The translations under genes and the position numbers were made by a program. Source: Site-B1 sp963722665 (GTDB taxonomy: Bacteria; Bacteroidota; Bacteroidia; Flavobacteriales; Flavobacteriaceae). Taken from it: a stretch of 46,005 nucleotides of DNA. This document shows, one piece after another, positions 34,765 through 42,832 of this stretch (position 1 is its first letter; each line of letters opens with the position of its first letter). A model generated the notes under the pieces. The model was given only the letters and a program-made list of their open reading frames with translations, searched no databases and was not told the origin of the DNA. The stretch is from NCBI GenBank assembly GCA_963722665.1, contig CAVRNW010000026.1:1-46005 (forward strand), in the 5' to 3' direction.

Positions 34765-35910
34765 TTAATTAGAAATTAGTCCTTTCAAAACATCAATCGT
34801 ATAGTTTACCTCTTCTTTGGTATTGTAAACACTAAACGAAAATCTAACCGAAGGTTTCTTTAGTTCCTCCTCAGTTAAAATTTGCTCCAAAACATGCGAG
34901 CCTTTATCACTACCACTTTGACAGGCGCTTCCTTTTGAACAGGAAATTCCTTTTAGGTCCAGTTGAAATAAGAATGTTGAGGCTTTAGCAGGATCTACAG
35001 GCAAACACACATTGATCATTGTATATGTACTTTTATCCATATCATCACTGTAACCATTGAACGCTATATTTTTAAACTCCTGTTTTAACCTGTCAATAAA
35101 ATAACTCTTGATTCCTGAAATATATTTACTTTCCTCAGAAAGGTTTTCAATAGCAAAATTTAATGCTTGTTCCAATCCAACTATATTGTGTAAACTTTCT
35201 GTTCCGGCTCTAAATCCTCTTTCCTGTTCACCACCAAAGATCAATGGTTTTAATCCGGAATTTTTTCTTATAAAGGCAAATCCAACGCCTTTAGGTCCAT
35301 GAAATTTATGAGCACTGGCAGCCAAAAAATCGATTGGAATTTCATTCAGGTTCAGTTCAAAATGCCCTACAGATTGAACTGTATCACTATGAAATAAAGC
35401 ATCATATTTTTTACATAATTCAGCAACCACCTTAATATCTAACAAATTGCCGACCTCGTTGTTAACATGCATCAGGCTTACCAATGGTTTATCGGTTGAT
35501 TTAAGCAATTCTTCCAAATGATTCAGATCAATTCCACCTTTGTCATCCAATTCAACAAAGTTTACTGAAATACCATATTCCTTCTTTAATTGTTCGGCTG
35601 TATGTAAAACAGCATGATGTTCAATTCTGGACGTAATTATGTTTTTAATTCCCAAATCCCGTACACAACTTCTCAGCACCAAATTATCCGCTTCAGTTCC
35701 ACCAGATGTAAAAACTATTTCCCCGGCACTAACATTCAAGTGTTTTGCAATGTTTTTTCTGGCCAGTTCCAATATAGATTTTGAAGAACGACCATAGGCA
35801 TGACTGGAAGAAGCATTCCCGTAAGTATGACGCAACACTTCAGTCATTTTATCAACAACCTTATTCCTGACCTGAGTAGTTGCCGCACTATCAAAATATA
35901 CTTGCTTCAT
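34765..35910 (-). CDS. Cysteine desulfurase (NifS/IscS family)
   Basis: This PLP enzyme takes sulfur from cysteine for iron-sulfur cluster and thiolated-nucleoside synthesis. The 381-residue protein has YFDSAATT at the start, the PLP histidine in SRIEHHAVL and the Schiff-base Lys202 in SAHKFHGPKG. The active-site loop Cys is Cys330 in SKGSACQSGSDKGSHVL, and a second nearby Cys is at 324. The loop and length fit the class I (IscS/NifS) type. No iscU or sufS partner is nearby. It is a single leftward gene. Confidence 0.93.
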   Translation of the reverse strand: MKQVYFDSAATTQVRNKVVDKMTEVLRHTYGNASSSHAYGRSSKSILELARKNIAKHLNVSAGEIVFTSGGTEADNLVLRSCVRDLGIKNIITSRIEHHAVLHTAEQLKKEYGISVNFVELDDKGGIDLNHLEELLKSTDKPLVSLMHVNNEVGNLLDIKVVAELCKKYDALFHSDTVQSVGHFELNLNEIPIDFLAASAHKFHGPKGVGFAFIRKNSGLKPLIFGGEQERGFRAGTESLHNIVGLEQALNFAIENLSEESKYISGIKSYFIDRLKQEFKNIAFNGYSDDMDKSTYTMINVCLPVDPAKASTFLFQLDLKGISCSKGSACQSGSDKGSHVLEQILTEEELKKPSVRFSFSVYNTKEEVNYTIDVLKGLISN

Positions 35911-36018
35911 TTGGAATTATTGGAATTGTCAGTAAAAGTAGTGAGAATAAAATTATTTACAATGAGTAGCGTTATAAATGCGTATTTACTTATTTTTGCT
36001 ACGTCTTACAAAAGAACT

Positions 36019-36922
36019 ATGCGTAAACTTCTATTTATTTTTAGTATTTCTTTTTTGTTAACAAATTGTGATGATGGTGATATAATTACAGTCGATCTGG
36101 AATTTGATGACACCTTTAGTTACTGTGGTGAACTGGTTTTTTATAAGATAAAATCAGATCCTGCAGAATCTTTATCACTCAAAATTAACTTCACCGGTTA
36201 CGACTATTGATGATTTGATAGATGTCGATCCTGATGGTACCCTGGAAACAATATTCACTTTAAACGGAAGCACAAATATTTTCAATTATAGATCCTACAA
36301 TACAGCACCTAGTAATGTGTTTTGCAATGCCATTCCGGTAAATATTATCATTACTAATGATTCACAAAGCGATATAGGAACAGTGGTCGTGAATACATTA
36401 TTGACGGAAGATGACAATGATGGGATCCCGGCAGCATTAGAAGATTTGAATGCAAATGGTGATTTAGAAGATGACGATACAGATGGTGATGGCTTGCCGA
36501 ATTATTTAGATGATGATGATGATGGTGATAATGTTAAAACAGCGAGTGAAAATCCGAATTATTCTGCTTCAAATGGACTGAGTACTGCTTTGGATACTGA
36601 TATGGATGGCATTCCAAATTATTTAGATACTGATGATGATGGTGATGGAGTACTTACCAGGAATGAAGAAAATGAAACTCAGGATCAAAACCCAACTAAC
36701 GATATTTCGGATAATACGATTGGTCCTGATTATTTGAACGATCAAATTAATACAGAAATACTAGCAACGGCTTATAGAATTCATACGATCAAACAAACTT
36801 TTACTATCACTGCCACAGTTGCAGATTTTAGTTTTCCAGATTTGACTCAGGATGTACTTGACTTTGGAACATTAAGTCCGTCACCAACTACAGAAAGAAC
36901 ATTAACACCAGATTTTAATTAA
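36019..36922 (+). pseudogene. Calcium-repeat lipoprotein with a one-base frameshift
   Basis: An ATG at 36019 begins a lipoprotein (FIFSISFLLTNC, Cys at 16) that stays open to a stop at 36210 after SLKINFTGYDY. In the other frame the protein continues from SKLTSPVTTIDDLIDVDP to 36922. Removing one A from the run at 36181-36184 restores SLSLKLTSPVTT and gives a single ~300-residue protein. The C-terminal part has thrombospondin type 3-like calcium repeats such as DDDNDGIPAALEDLNANGDL and DTDGDGLPNYLDDDDDGD, a family conserved in flavobacteria as I recall. It is either a pseudogene or a sequencing error. Its product would be surface lipoprotein-like. Confidence 0.8.
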
Positions 36923-37479
36923 GGAGCAACATTCTGATAAATGTAAACTTCCGTTGCTCCCAACCCATATTTTTGAAGATTAGCATCATAATACTTGACA
37001 TTATCATATCTGCCAAATAGATATTGAAGTTCAAGTTTTAAAACACCATCTCCTACTCCATGTATAAAAACGACTCGCTGAATTTTTTTCCTGATCGCGA
37101 ATTCCAATTGTCTTTTAGCGGTATCCAGCTGTAAGGTCAGCATGTCATGATTGGTCATGCCTCTCGAAGAATTTGTAAGCTGATGAATGTGAAGATCAAC
37201 TTCCATGGCTGGTTGTTTACGTTCTTTTGGTTTAAGGCCAACCGATCTTTTCTTCTTATAACTTTCTTTTTCAGAAATGATCTCTTCAGCAGATACCTGA
37301 GAAAAAGCATCTTGCCTTAATCTTGACGAACTGGGACTCATGATTAATTCATTAGCAGAAAATACCATTTCAAAACCATCTTTTGTCTCAATCGTAATTT
37401 GGTCAGTAGAAACATTTTTAACAACACCTGACAGTTCTTCATCTAAAACAGTGACCATATCTCCAATTTTAAAACTCAT
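36919..37479 (-). CDS. Smr domain protein (MutS2-like C-terminal nuclease domain)
   Basis: A 186-residue cytoplasmic protein. An N-terminal SH3-like segment (VGDMVTVLD-type run, ~1-45) is followed by a charged linker. The Smr domain covers ~95-186 with EVDLHIHQLTNS, RKKIQRVVFIHGVGDGVLK (the HGxGxGxL motif) and GLGATEVYIYQ. Smr domains nick or bind DNA or RNA; here the protein lacks the MutS part, so its substrate is unknown. Its stop overlaps the calcium-repeat gene by four bases on the other strand, and its start overlaps the small membrane gene upstream by four bases. Confidence 0.88.
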   Translation of the reverse strand: MSFKIGDMVTVLDEELSGVVKNVSTDQITIETKDGFEMVFSANELIMSPSSSRLRQDAFSQVSAEEIISEKESYKKKRSVGLKPKERKQPAMEVDLHIHQLTNSSRGMTNHDMLTLQLDTAKRQLEFAIRKKIQRVVFIHGVGDGVLKLELQYLFGRYDNVKYYDANLQKYGLGATEVYIYQNVAP

Positions 37480-37664
37480 TGATCTGTATTGTTTTGTTCA
37501 TCATCTACTCTACTTCGTATATTCCTGGATATATTGAATAAGCTCAACATTACTAAGACTACGCCTAATATATATAAGTATGGCGAACTCAGTTTGTCTG
37601 TATCGGCACTAAATAAAATTAGTGCACCTATGATTAATGGAAGGTATGTTTTTATGAATTTCAT
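37476..37664 (-). CDS. Small two-helix membrane protein, unknown
   Basis: A 62-residue protein with two hydrophobic segments (YLPLIIGALILFS and YLYILGVVLVMLSLF) and a charged tail. No family is recognised. The ATGA overlap with the Smr gene start at 37479 shows coupling, so it is the first gene of a two-gene unit. It may be a real but uncharacterised small membrane protein. Confidence 0.6.
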   Translation of the reverse strand: MKFIKTYLPLIIGALILFSADTDKLSSPYLYILGVVLVMLSLFNISRNIRSRVDDEQNNTDQ

Positions 37665-37703
37665 TTAATTAGATTCTCTACATGTAAATGTCGTTAATAT
37701 TTT

Positions 37704-37711
37704 TAAATTTG
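37704..37711 (+). promoter_or_regulatory. Predicted -7 element upstream of DUF2752 gene
   Basis: TAAATTTG exactly matches TAnnTTTG. It lies 19 bases before the ATG at 37731, giving a short leader of about 15 bases. No TTG element is seen at the expected distance. Confidence 0.5.
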
Positions 37712-37730
37712 TTATTGAATACCAACAAAA

Positions 37731-38015
37731 ATGCTATCACCTGAAGATTATATGATTCCCTGTTTAAACAAGAAATTGTTTGGCTTTGAATGTCTGGGCT
37801 GCGGTCTTCAAAGATCTGTTTCTTTATTATTTCATGGAGAATTTATTGCTTCATTTAAGATGTACCCGGCAATTTTTACTCTTATCCCTTTATTTATTCT
37901 TATTGGAATAAATATTTTTTATAAATTTAAAAATGCGAATAGAATTATTAATATACTTGCAATAGCTTCGGTATCAATAATTATTATAAGCTATATACTA
38001 AAATTAATCAACTAA
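37731..38015 (+). CDS. DUF2752 membrane protein
   Basis: A 94-residue membrane protein with the DUF2752 signature near its N-terminus: CLNKKLFGFECLGCGLQRSVSLLFHGEF, i.e. the CxxCGxxR-type motif. About two hydrophobic segments follow. The cysteines are conserved in the family and could bind a metal, but no function is known. It is followed by a CCC-motif membrane protein 9 bases downstream, a pairing I remember from other flavobacteria; the two are probably co-transcribed. Confidence 0.85.
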   Translation: MLSPEDYMIPCLNKKLFGFECLGCGLQRSVSLLFHGEFIASFKMYPAIFTLIPLFILIGINIFYKFKNANRIINILAIASVSIIIISYILKLIN

Positions 38016-38024
38016 AATTAACAC

Positions 38025-38357
38025 ATGGAAAAACAAAAATTACCTAACGCGACAATAAGTCTTATTTTAGGAATACTATCATTTATTGGTTGCTGCTGTA
38101 CAAGTGGTTTTGGAGGAGTAGTTCTCTCAGGAATTGCACTTTTCTTAGCAAAAAAGGATGAAAAGACATATGCTGAAAATCCGGACCAATATGAAAATTA
38201 TAGTCAGGTAAAAACAGCGAAAATAGTTGCTATAGTCGGGCTTGTTTTAAGTTTAATTATTGTAGCTGTATATTTCTATATGATATCAACCGGGCAATAC
38301 GATGAATTAATGGAGAAGTACGAGGAGATGATTGAAGAAATGCAACAGAACAATTAA
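38025..38357 (+). CDS. CCC-motif membrane protein
   Basis: A 110-residue membrane protein. Helix one ends in FIGCCCTSGFGGVVLSGIALFLA, which contains three adjacent cysteines; a second hydrophobic segment (KIVAIVGLVLSLIIVAVYFY) and an acidic coiled tail (EKYEEMIEEMQQ) follow. The CCC motif defines the family. Function is unknown. Adjacent DUF2752 also carries conserved cysteines, hinting at shared metal or redox handling, but this is inference. Confidence 0.85.
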   Translation: MEKQKLPNATISLILGILSFIGCCCTSGFGGVVLSGIALFLAKKDEKTYAENPDQYENYSQVKTAKIVAIVGLVLSLIIVAVYFYMISTGQYDELMEKYEEMIEEMQQNN

Positions 38358-38379
38358 ACATTTTCATAATAAGAAATTA

Positions 38380-38409
38380 AAAAGTGGCCAATTGGCCACT
38401 TTTTTTTTG
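38380..38409. terminator. Bidirectional terminator
   Basis: A perfect 10-bp palindromic stem (aaaagtggcc / ggccactttt) with an AATT loop lies between convergent genes and is followed by a long T run on the plus strand. Confidence 0.88.
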
Positions 38410-38417
38410 AATTCTTT

Positions 38418-38852
38418 TTATATAAATTTCCCCAATTCTGTTAAGGTAAAAAGAAGATAAAGTGCAACTAGTATTATTACATACATACCAACAAACTTAT
38501 AGTGGTTCTTCAAATGTACAAATGCCTTTAAAAGTTCATTATTATTATTTGAATTTAAAGCACTTTTTAATTTAATTGAAAATCTGAATAGGTCCCAAAC
38601 AGGAATTAATAAGATCAAGCCAACCCAGACAAATATCAATCCGTAATAACTAATATTAGTTCCCACATTCTCAAACGGATTAACAGGAATATTCCTAAGA
38701 ATATATCCGAACAGTGCTCCCATGATCAGTAAAATCAGCACTCCAATAAAACCTGCAATGGACAAAAAATAAACCCATTTATAAGTCTGCTTTAAAGCTT
38801 TCCTGATGTCATCTGTAAATTTTAACTCATTTTCAGAAGTACTCTCCTCCAT
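38418..38852 (-). CDS. DUF5362-like membrane protein
   Basis: A 144-residue protein with four hydrophobic segments, separated by a short Asn-rich loop (LNSNNNNE). The pattern fits small DUF5362 family proteins, but this is a tentative match. The ATG at 38852 is preferred over the upstream in-frame leucine codon at 38900, since the latter would overlap rocD. It follows rocD by seven bases on the same strand, so it is probably co-transcribed. Confidence 0.6.
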   Translation of the reverse strand: MEESTSENELKFTDDIRKALKQTYKWVYFLSIAGFIGVLILLIMGALFGYILRNIPVNPFENVGTNISYYGLIFVWVGLILLIPVWDLFRFSIKLKSALNSNNNNELLKAFVHLKNHYKFVGMYVIILVALYLLFTLTELGKFI

Positions 38853-38859
38853 GATTTTC

Positions 38860-40137
38860 TTATTCGAATGTTTTAAGTGTTTTAGTAATAATATCAACAC
38901 AATCCAGCAACTCTTCTTTGGTCATTACCAAAGGAGGTGCAAATCTAATAATATTACCATGCGTTGGTTTTGCTAATAATCCATTATCCCGAAGAGCCAG
39001 GCAAATTTTCCATGCCATTTCACTTTCTTCATCTTCATTTATCACTATAGCATTTAACAAGCCTTTCCCTCTGACCAACTTTACTATTTTACTAGTTTGT
39101 ATGTACTTATTCATTTCTGATCTGAAAAGATCGCCTAAATTTTCAGCATTTTCAGCTAGTTTTTCATCCCTAACCACTTCCAAAGCAGCGATAGCTACTG
39201 CTGCCGCAACCGGATTTCCACCAAAAGTACTTCCATGGTTCCCAGGCTTGATGACATCCATGATATTATTATTCGCCAATACCGCAGAAACCGGATAAAC
39301 GCCTCCACTTAAGGCTTTGCCCAAAATGAGGATGTCAGGTTTTACATCAGGAGTTCCGGAACAATCCTTATTCTCGCATGAACAGTTTCCGCAAGTTGCC
39401 AATAATCGTCCTGTTCTGGCGATGCCTGTTTGAACTTCATCTGCTATGAACAGAACATTGTATTCTTCACATAATTGTTTTGCTTTGATCAAATAATCGT
39501 CACTAGGAACATAAACTCCTGCTTCTCCCTGTATAGGTTCTACTAAAAATCCGGCTACATATCTATTTTCTTTTAATGCATCTTCCAATGCTTTTAAATT
39601 GTCATATTCAATCTTTATGAATCCTTCCGTGTAAGGTCCAAAATTATTTTTCGCAACCGGATCATTGGAAAATGAAATGATGGTAGTCGTCCTGCCATGG
39701 AAATTATTCATGCAAACAATGATCTGAGCCTTATTATTTTCAATCCCTTTCACTTCATATGCCCATTTCCTGCACAATTTTATAGCTGTTTCAACAGCTT
39801 CTGCTCCTGTGTTCATTGGTAATATCTTATCAAAGCCAAAATACTCGGCAGCATATTTTTCATATTTACCTAGAACATCATTATAGAATGCTCTCGAAGT
39901 CAAAGTTAAATTTTTGGATTGTTCAATTAATGCATTGACGATCTTTGGATGACAATGTCCCTGATTCAATGACGAATAAGCCGATAGGAAATCATAATAT
40001 TTTTTCCCTTCAACATCCCAGACATATACACCTTCACCTTTGGTAAGAACTACAGGCAGAGGATGATAGTTGTGAGCTCCATATTTATTTTCTAATGATA
40101 TTGCATCTTGCGATGTAATCTGGTCTAAAACAGCCAT
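38860..40137 (-). CDS. rocD: Ornithine aminotransferase
   Basis: This PLP enzyme transfers the delta-amino group of ornithine to 2-oxoglutarate, making glutamate semialdehyde for proline or glutamate metabolism. The 425-residue protein has the class III aminotransferase features GAHNYHPLPVVLTKGEGVYVWDVEG, MNTGAEAVETAIKL, NFHGRT, EPIQGEAGV, DEVQTGIARTG, the PLP lysine in LILGKALSGG, and GSTFGGNPVA. The start ATG 40137 was chosen over an upstream in-frame start as it begins the usual domain. A Cys-rich insertion (CGNCSCENKDC) lies before the PLP lysine. Confidence 0.93.
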   Translation of the reverse strand: MAVLDQITSQDAISLENKYGAHNYHPLPVVLTKGEGVYVWDVEGKKYYDFLSAYSSLNQGHCHPKIVNALIEQSKNLTLTSRAFYNDVLGKYEKYAAEYFGFDKILPMNTGAEAVETAIKLCRKWAYEVKGIENNKAQIIVCMNNFHGRTTTIISFSNDPVAKNNFGPYTEGFIKIEYDNLKALEDALKENRYVAGFLVEPIQGEAGVYVPSDDYLIKAKQLCEEYNVLFIADEVQTGIARTGRLLATCGNCSCENKDCSGTPDVKPDILILGKALSGGVYPVSAVLANNNIMDVIKPGNHGSTFGGNPVAAAVAIAALEVVRDEKLAENAENLGDLFRSEMNKYIQTSKIVKLVRGKGLLNAIVINEDEESEMAWKICLALRDNGLLAKPTHGNIIRFAPPLVMTKEELLDCVDIITKTLKTFE

Positions 40138-40274
40138 TTTAAATTTCTTTTTAATTAATAAAATAACCATTCCTATTACTTTATCCTTTCGAAGAGTCGA
40201 AAATTCAGCGTGGGAGAGAAATCATCCATTTTGCCCTGCAAATTAGTAAATATAAACTAGTCTAAAAAAACTTA

Positions 40275-40616
40275 TTAATTGGATAATTTTGATGACAAAA
40301 TGGATACCTGAAATTCCAATCTTTTCATTTCTCTTAGAATACTATTCTTATCCATTTGCATCCAAACAAATAATTTTAACATGACAACTATTAACATACA
40401 AAAAGTTCCTGATATTGACCATCTAATTAATTCGTTGGTTTCTTCAGTATTAAAAAACTGAACAGAACAGTATATAAACAGCCCAAATACAATTATGCTT
40501 ACAATATTCATATTTACTACAAGCCAGCCTAATTTTCCTTTAAATACCCATCCCAACATTTGAACAAGGTTTTGCTCCCCGAATTCATCATAAAATTTAG
40601 CTTCTTCCTGAGTCAA
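40275..40616 (-). CDS. DUF6768 membrane protein with an early amber codon
   Basis: A 113-residue frame with a TTG start at 40616. It contains EEAKFYDEFGEQNLVQML, a membrane segment (VVNMNIVSIIVFGLFIYC) and a second hydrophobic part (WSISGTFCMLIVVMLKLFVWMQMDKN), resembling DUF6768 proteins. In the same frame upstream, an ATG at 40661 is followed by TAT and then TAG, after which NNNKTDEIIKES leads directly into this sequence; the family usually starts with such a segment. The natural start was therefore probably the ATG, now cut off by the amber codon. TTG initiation would lose about 17 residues. Confidence 0.6.
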   Translation of the reverse strand: MTQEEAKFYDEFGEQNLVQMLGWVFKGKLGWLVVNMNIVSIIVFGLFIYCSVQFFNTEETNELIRWSISGTFCMLIVVMLKLFVWMQMDKNSILREMKRLEFQVSILSSKLSN

Positions 40617-40828
40617 TGATTCTTTTATGATCTCATCGGTTTTATTATTATTCTAATACATGCCTATATTCAATAATGTTAAATCTATTTGAAGTTTATT
40701 AAAGGTAGGATAATTTTAATTAGTTACTATTAATTCACGATTGAAGAAACCATAAGGTAAAATAGAAAAAGTCTTAATATTTTTTAAATAAGTAACAATT
40801 ATGTAACATTAAATCAAGTAAAAATAAT

Positions 40829-40836
40829 TATTTTTG
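40829..40836 (+). promoter_or_regulatory. Predicted -7 element upstream of the cytochrome gene
   Basis: TATTTTTG is an exact TAnnTTTG match, 25 bases before the ATG at 40862. No TTG is seen at the expected spacing. Confidence 0.45.
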
Positions 40837-40861
40837 GCCTCCAGTTAAATAACAATATACT

Positions 40862-41305
40862 ATGAAAAAATTATTAGTTTTAACAGCACTTGGAACCCTT
40901 ATTCTATTTTCAAGTTGCGGTGACAAGAACTCCGATAAAAAACCTGAAAAGATCACAATTCAATCAGGTACAGAAGTTAAAAAAGAAAAAACAGATGGTA
41001 CCTCAACAAATTCTGATGATGCAGAGTTGATTGCCAAAGGTAAGAAGTTGTTTAAAGACAAGACCTGTTTTACTTGCCATATGCCTAATGAAAAAGGTAT
41101 TGGACCTTCCATTACAGAAATGAATAAAATATATAAAGAAAAAAATGCTGATTTTGTGGCTTTCCTAAAAGAAAAATCCGGACCAATAGTCGATACAGAC
41201 CCGGGCCAGGTTGCCATAATGAGAGCCAACCTTGATGGTTTTGTTAAAGACCTGAAGGACGATGAATTAAATGCGCTGAAAGCGTATATGATGAGCGTAA
41301 AATAA
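40862..41305 (+). CDS. Monoheme c-type cytochrome lipoprotein
   Basis: A 147-residue exported protein. The signal peptide ends in LILFSSC (Cys at 19), so a lipid anchor is likely. A charged low-complexity linker precedes the cytochrome domain (~60-147), which has the heme motif CFTCH and later candidate axial ligands such as the methionines in PGQVAIMRANL. It probably passes electrons at the outer face of the cytoplasmic membrane or in the periplasm; partners are not apparent. The gene is monocistronic with a strong terminator. Confidence 0.9.
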   Translation: MKKLLVLTALGTLILFSSCGDKNSDKKPEKITIQSGTEVKKEKTDGTSTNSDDAELIAKGKKLFKDKTCFTCHMPNEKGIGPSITEMNKIYKEKNADFVAFLKEKSGPIVDTDPGQVAIMRANLDGFVKDLKDDELNALKAYMMSVK

Positions 41306-41323
41306 CACGTATCTAATACCATC

Positions 41324-41353
41324 AAAAGCACCTGAAATTAAGGTGCTTTTTTT
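41324..41353 (+). terminator. Terminator of the cytochrome gene
   Basis: A 10-bp stem (aaaagcacct / aggtgctttt) with a 7-base loop is followed by a T run, 18 bases after the stop. Confidence 0.9.
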
Positions 41354-41389
41354 ATTTCTGGTTTAACCAGTTTATATTCAAAACAATCC

Positions 41390-41397
41390 TATTTTTG
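41390..41397 (+). promoter_or_regulatory. Predicted -7 element placing rlmD in a leaderless mRNA
   Basis: TATTTTTG is an exact TAnnTTTG match ending 4 bases before the rlmD ATG at 41402. Transcription 4 bases beyond the box would start at the A of the start codon. The intervening bases are CAAG. The same arrangement is seen for aroQ. Confidence 0.5.
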
Positions 41398-41401
41398 CAA
41401 G

Positions 41402-42811
41402 ATGTCAAGAAGAAATAAAAAAGAAACATTTACGAATATAGAAGTCATTGATGCCGGTGCAAAGGGAAAGACTATCGCCAAGGCACCTGACGGAAAAGTG
41501 ATTTTTCTTTCAAATGCTGTTCCCGGCGATGTTATTGATGTGTTTACCTTTAAAAAAAGAAGAGCCTATTACGAAGGTAAGGCTACTGTTTTCCATCAAC
41601 TATCTGATAAAAGAACTGAACCCGTTTGTGAGCATTTCGGGACATGTGGTGGATGCAAATGGCAAAACATGGAGTACAAGCATCAGTTGTTCTACAAAGA
41701 AAAGGAAGTAGTCAATAATCTGGTTAGGATTGGACATCTTGAACTACCGGATGTCAATCCCATAAAAGGATCAAAAAAACAATATTTCTACAGAAACAAA
41801 ATGGAGTTCTCATTTAGTGACAGCCGTTGGTTAAGTACTGAAGAGATCAATTCAGATAAGGACTTAGGAGATAAGAACGCCCTGGGATTCCATATCCCGG
41901 GAATGTGGGATAAAATATTGGATGTTAAAACATGCCATTTACAGGAAGACCCTTCCAATGCAATAAGAAATGCAGTCAAGACCTTTGCTGTAAATAATGA
42001 TCTTGAATTTTTTAATACCAGAAATCAAACTGGACTTCTAAGAACCTTAATGCTACGCACCTCTTCCATTGGTGAGATCATGGTTCTGATTCAATTCTTT
42101 AAAGAAGATAAACCTAAAAGAGAATTATTGTTGAATTTTCTTGCAGTAGAGTTTCCGGAGATCACTTCATTGCAATATGTGATCAACAACAAAGCCAATG
42201 ATACCATCTATGATCAGGAAGTTATATGTTTTAAAGGACGTGATCATATTTTTGAAGAAATGGAAGGTCTGAAGTTTAAAATAAATGCAAAGTCTTTCTA
42301 CCAAACCAACTCCGATCAGGCTTTTGAGCTTTATAAGGTCACAAGAGACTTTGCCGGACTTTCAGGGAATGAATTGGTTTACGATCTTTATACAGGAACA
42401 GGAACTATTGCACAATTTGTAGCCAGACAATGTAAAAAAGTAGTAGGTATTGAGTCAGTACCGGAAGCAATACATGCAGCCAAAGAAAATGCACAATTAA
42501 ATAATATTGATAACGTTGAGTTCTTTGTAGGTGACATGAAATCTGCTTTTAATGATAGTTTCCTGGAAACGCATGGACAACCTGATGTGATAATAACCGA
42601 TCCTCCCAGAGATGGTATGCATAAGGATGTTGTTGCACAATTGATCAAAATAGGATCAGAAAAAATTGTTTATGTGAGTTGCAACAGTGCGACCCAAGCC
42701 AGAGATCTGGCTTTATTAAATGATATGTATAAAGTAACTAAGGTGCAACCTGTAGATATGTTCCCGCAAACCCATCATGTGGAAAATGTTGTACTTTTGG
42801 AAAAAAGATAG
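41402..42811 (+). CDS. rlmD: 23S rRNA (uracil-C5)-methyltransferase RlmD
   Basis: RlmD methylates a uridine of 23S rRNA (U1939 in E. coli). The 469-residue protein has an N-terminal TRAM domain, an iron-sulfur-type cysteine set in CEHFGTCGGCKW, the SAM-binding motif VYDLYTGTGTIAQFVA, TDPPRDGMH, and the catalytic Cys region IVYVSCNSATQARDLA. Length and motif order fit the RlmD/RumA family; distinction from the RlmC or TrmA-like members is not certain by eye. It is followed 21 bases later by DUF6452, DUF6048 and DinB genes. Confidence 0.9.
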   Translation: MSRRNKKETFTNIEVIDAGAKGKTIAKAPDGKVIFLSNAVPGDVIDVFTFKKRRAYYEGKATVFHQLSDKRTEPVCEHFGTCGGCKWQNMEYKHQLFYKEKEVVNNLVRIGHLELPDVNPIKGSKKQYFYRNKMEFSFSDSRWLSTEEINSDKDLGDKNALGFHIPGMWDKILDVKTCHLQEDPSNAIRNAVKTFAVNNDLEFFNTRNQTGLLRTLMLRTSSIGEIMVLIQFFKEDKPKRELLLNFLAVEFPEITSLQYVINNKANDTIYDQEVICFKGRDHIFEEMEGLKFKINAKSFYQTNSDQAFELYKVTRDFAGLSGNELVYDLYTGTGTIAQFVARQCKKVVGIESVPEAIHAAKENAQLNNIDNVEFFVGDMKSAFNDSFLETHGQPDVIITDPPRDGMHKDVVAQLIKIGSEKIVYVSCNSATQARDLALLNDMYKVTKVQPVDMFPQTHHVENVVLLEKR

Positions 42812-42832
42812 CCATAATTTGGTTTTTATAGT

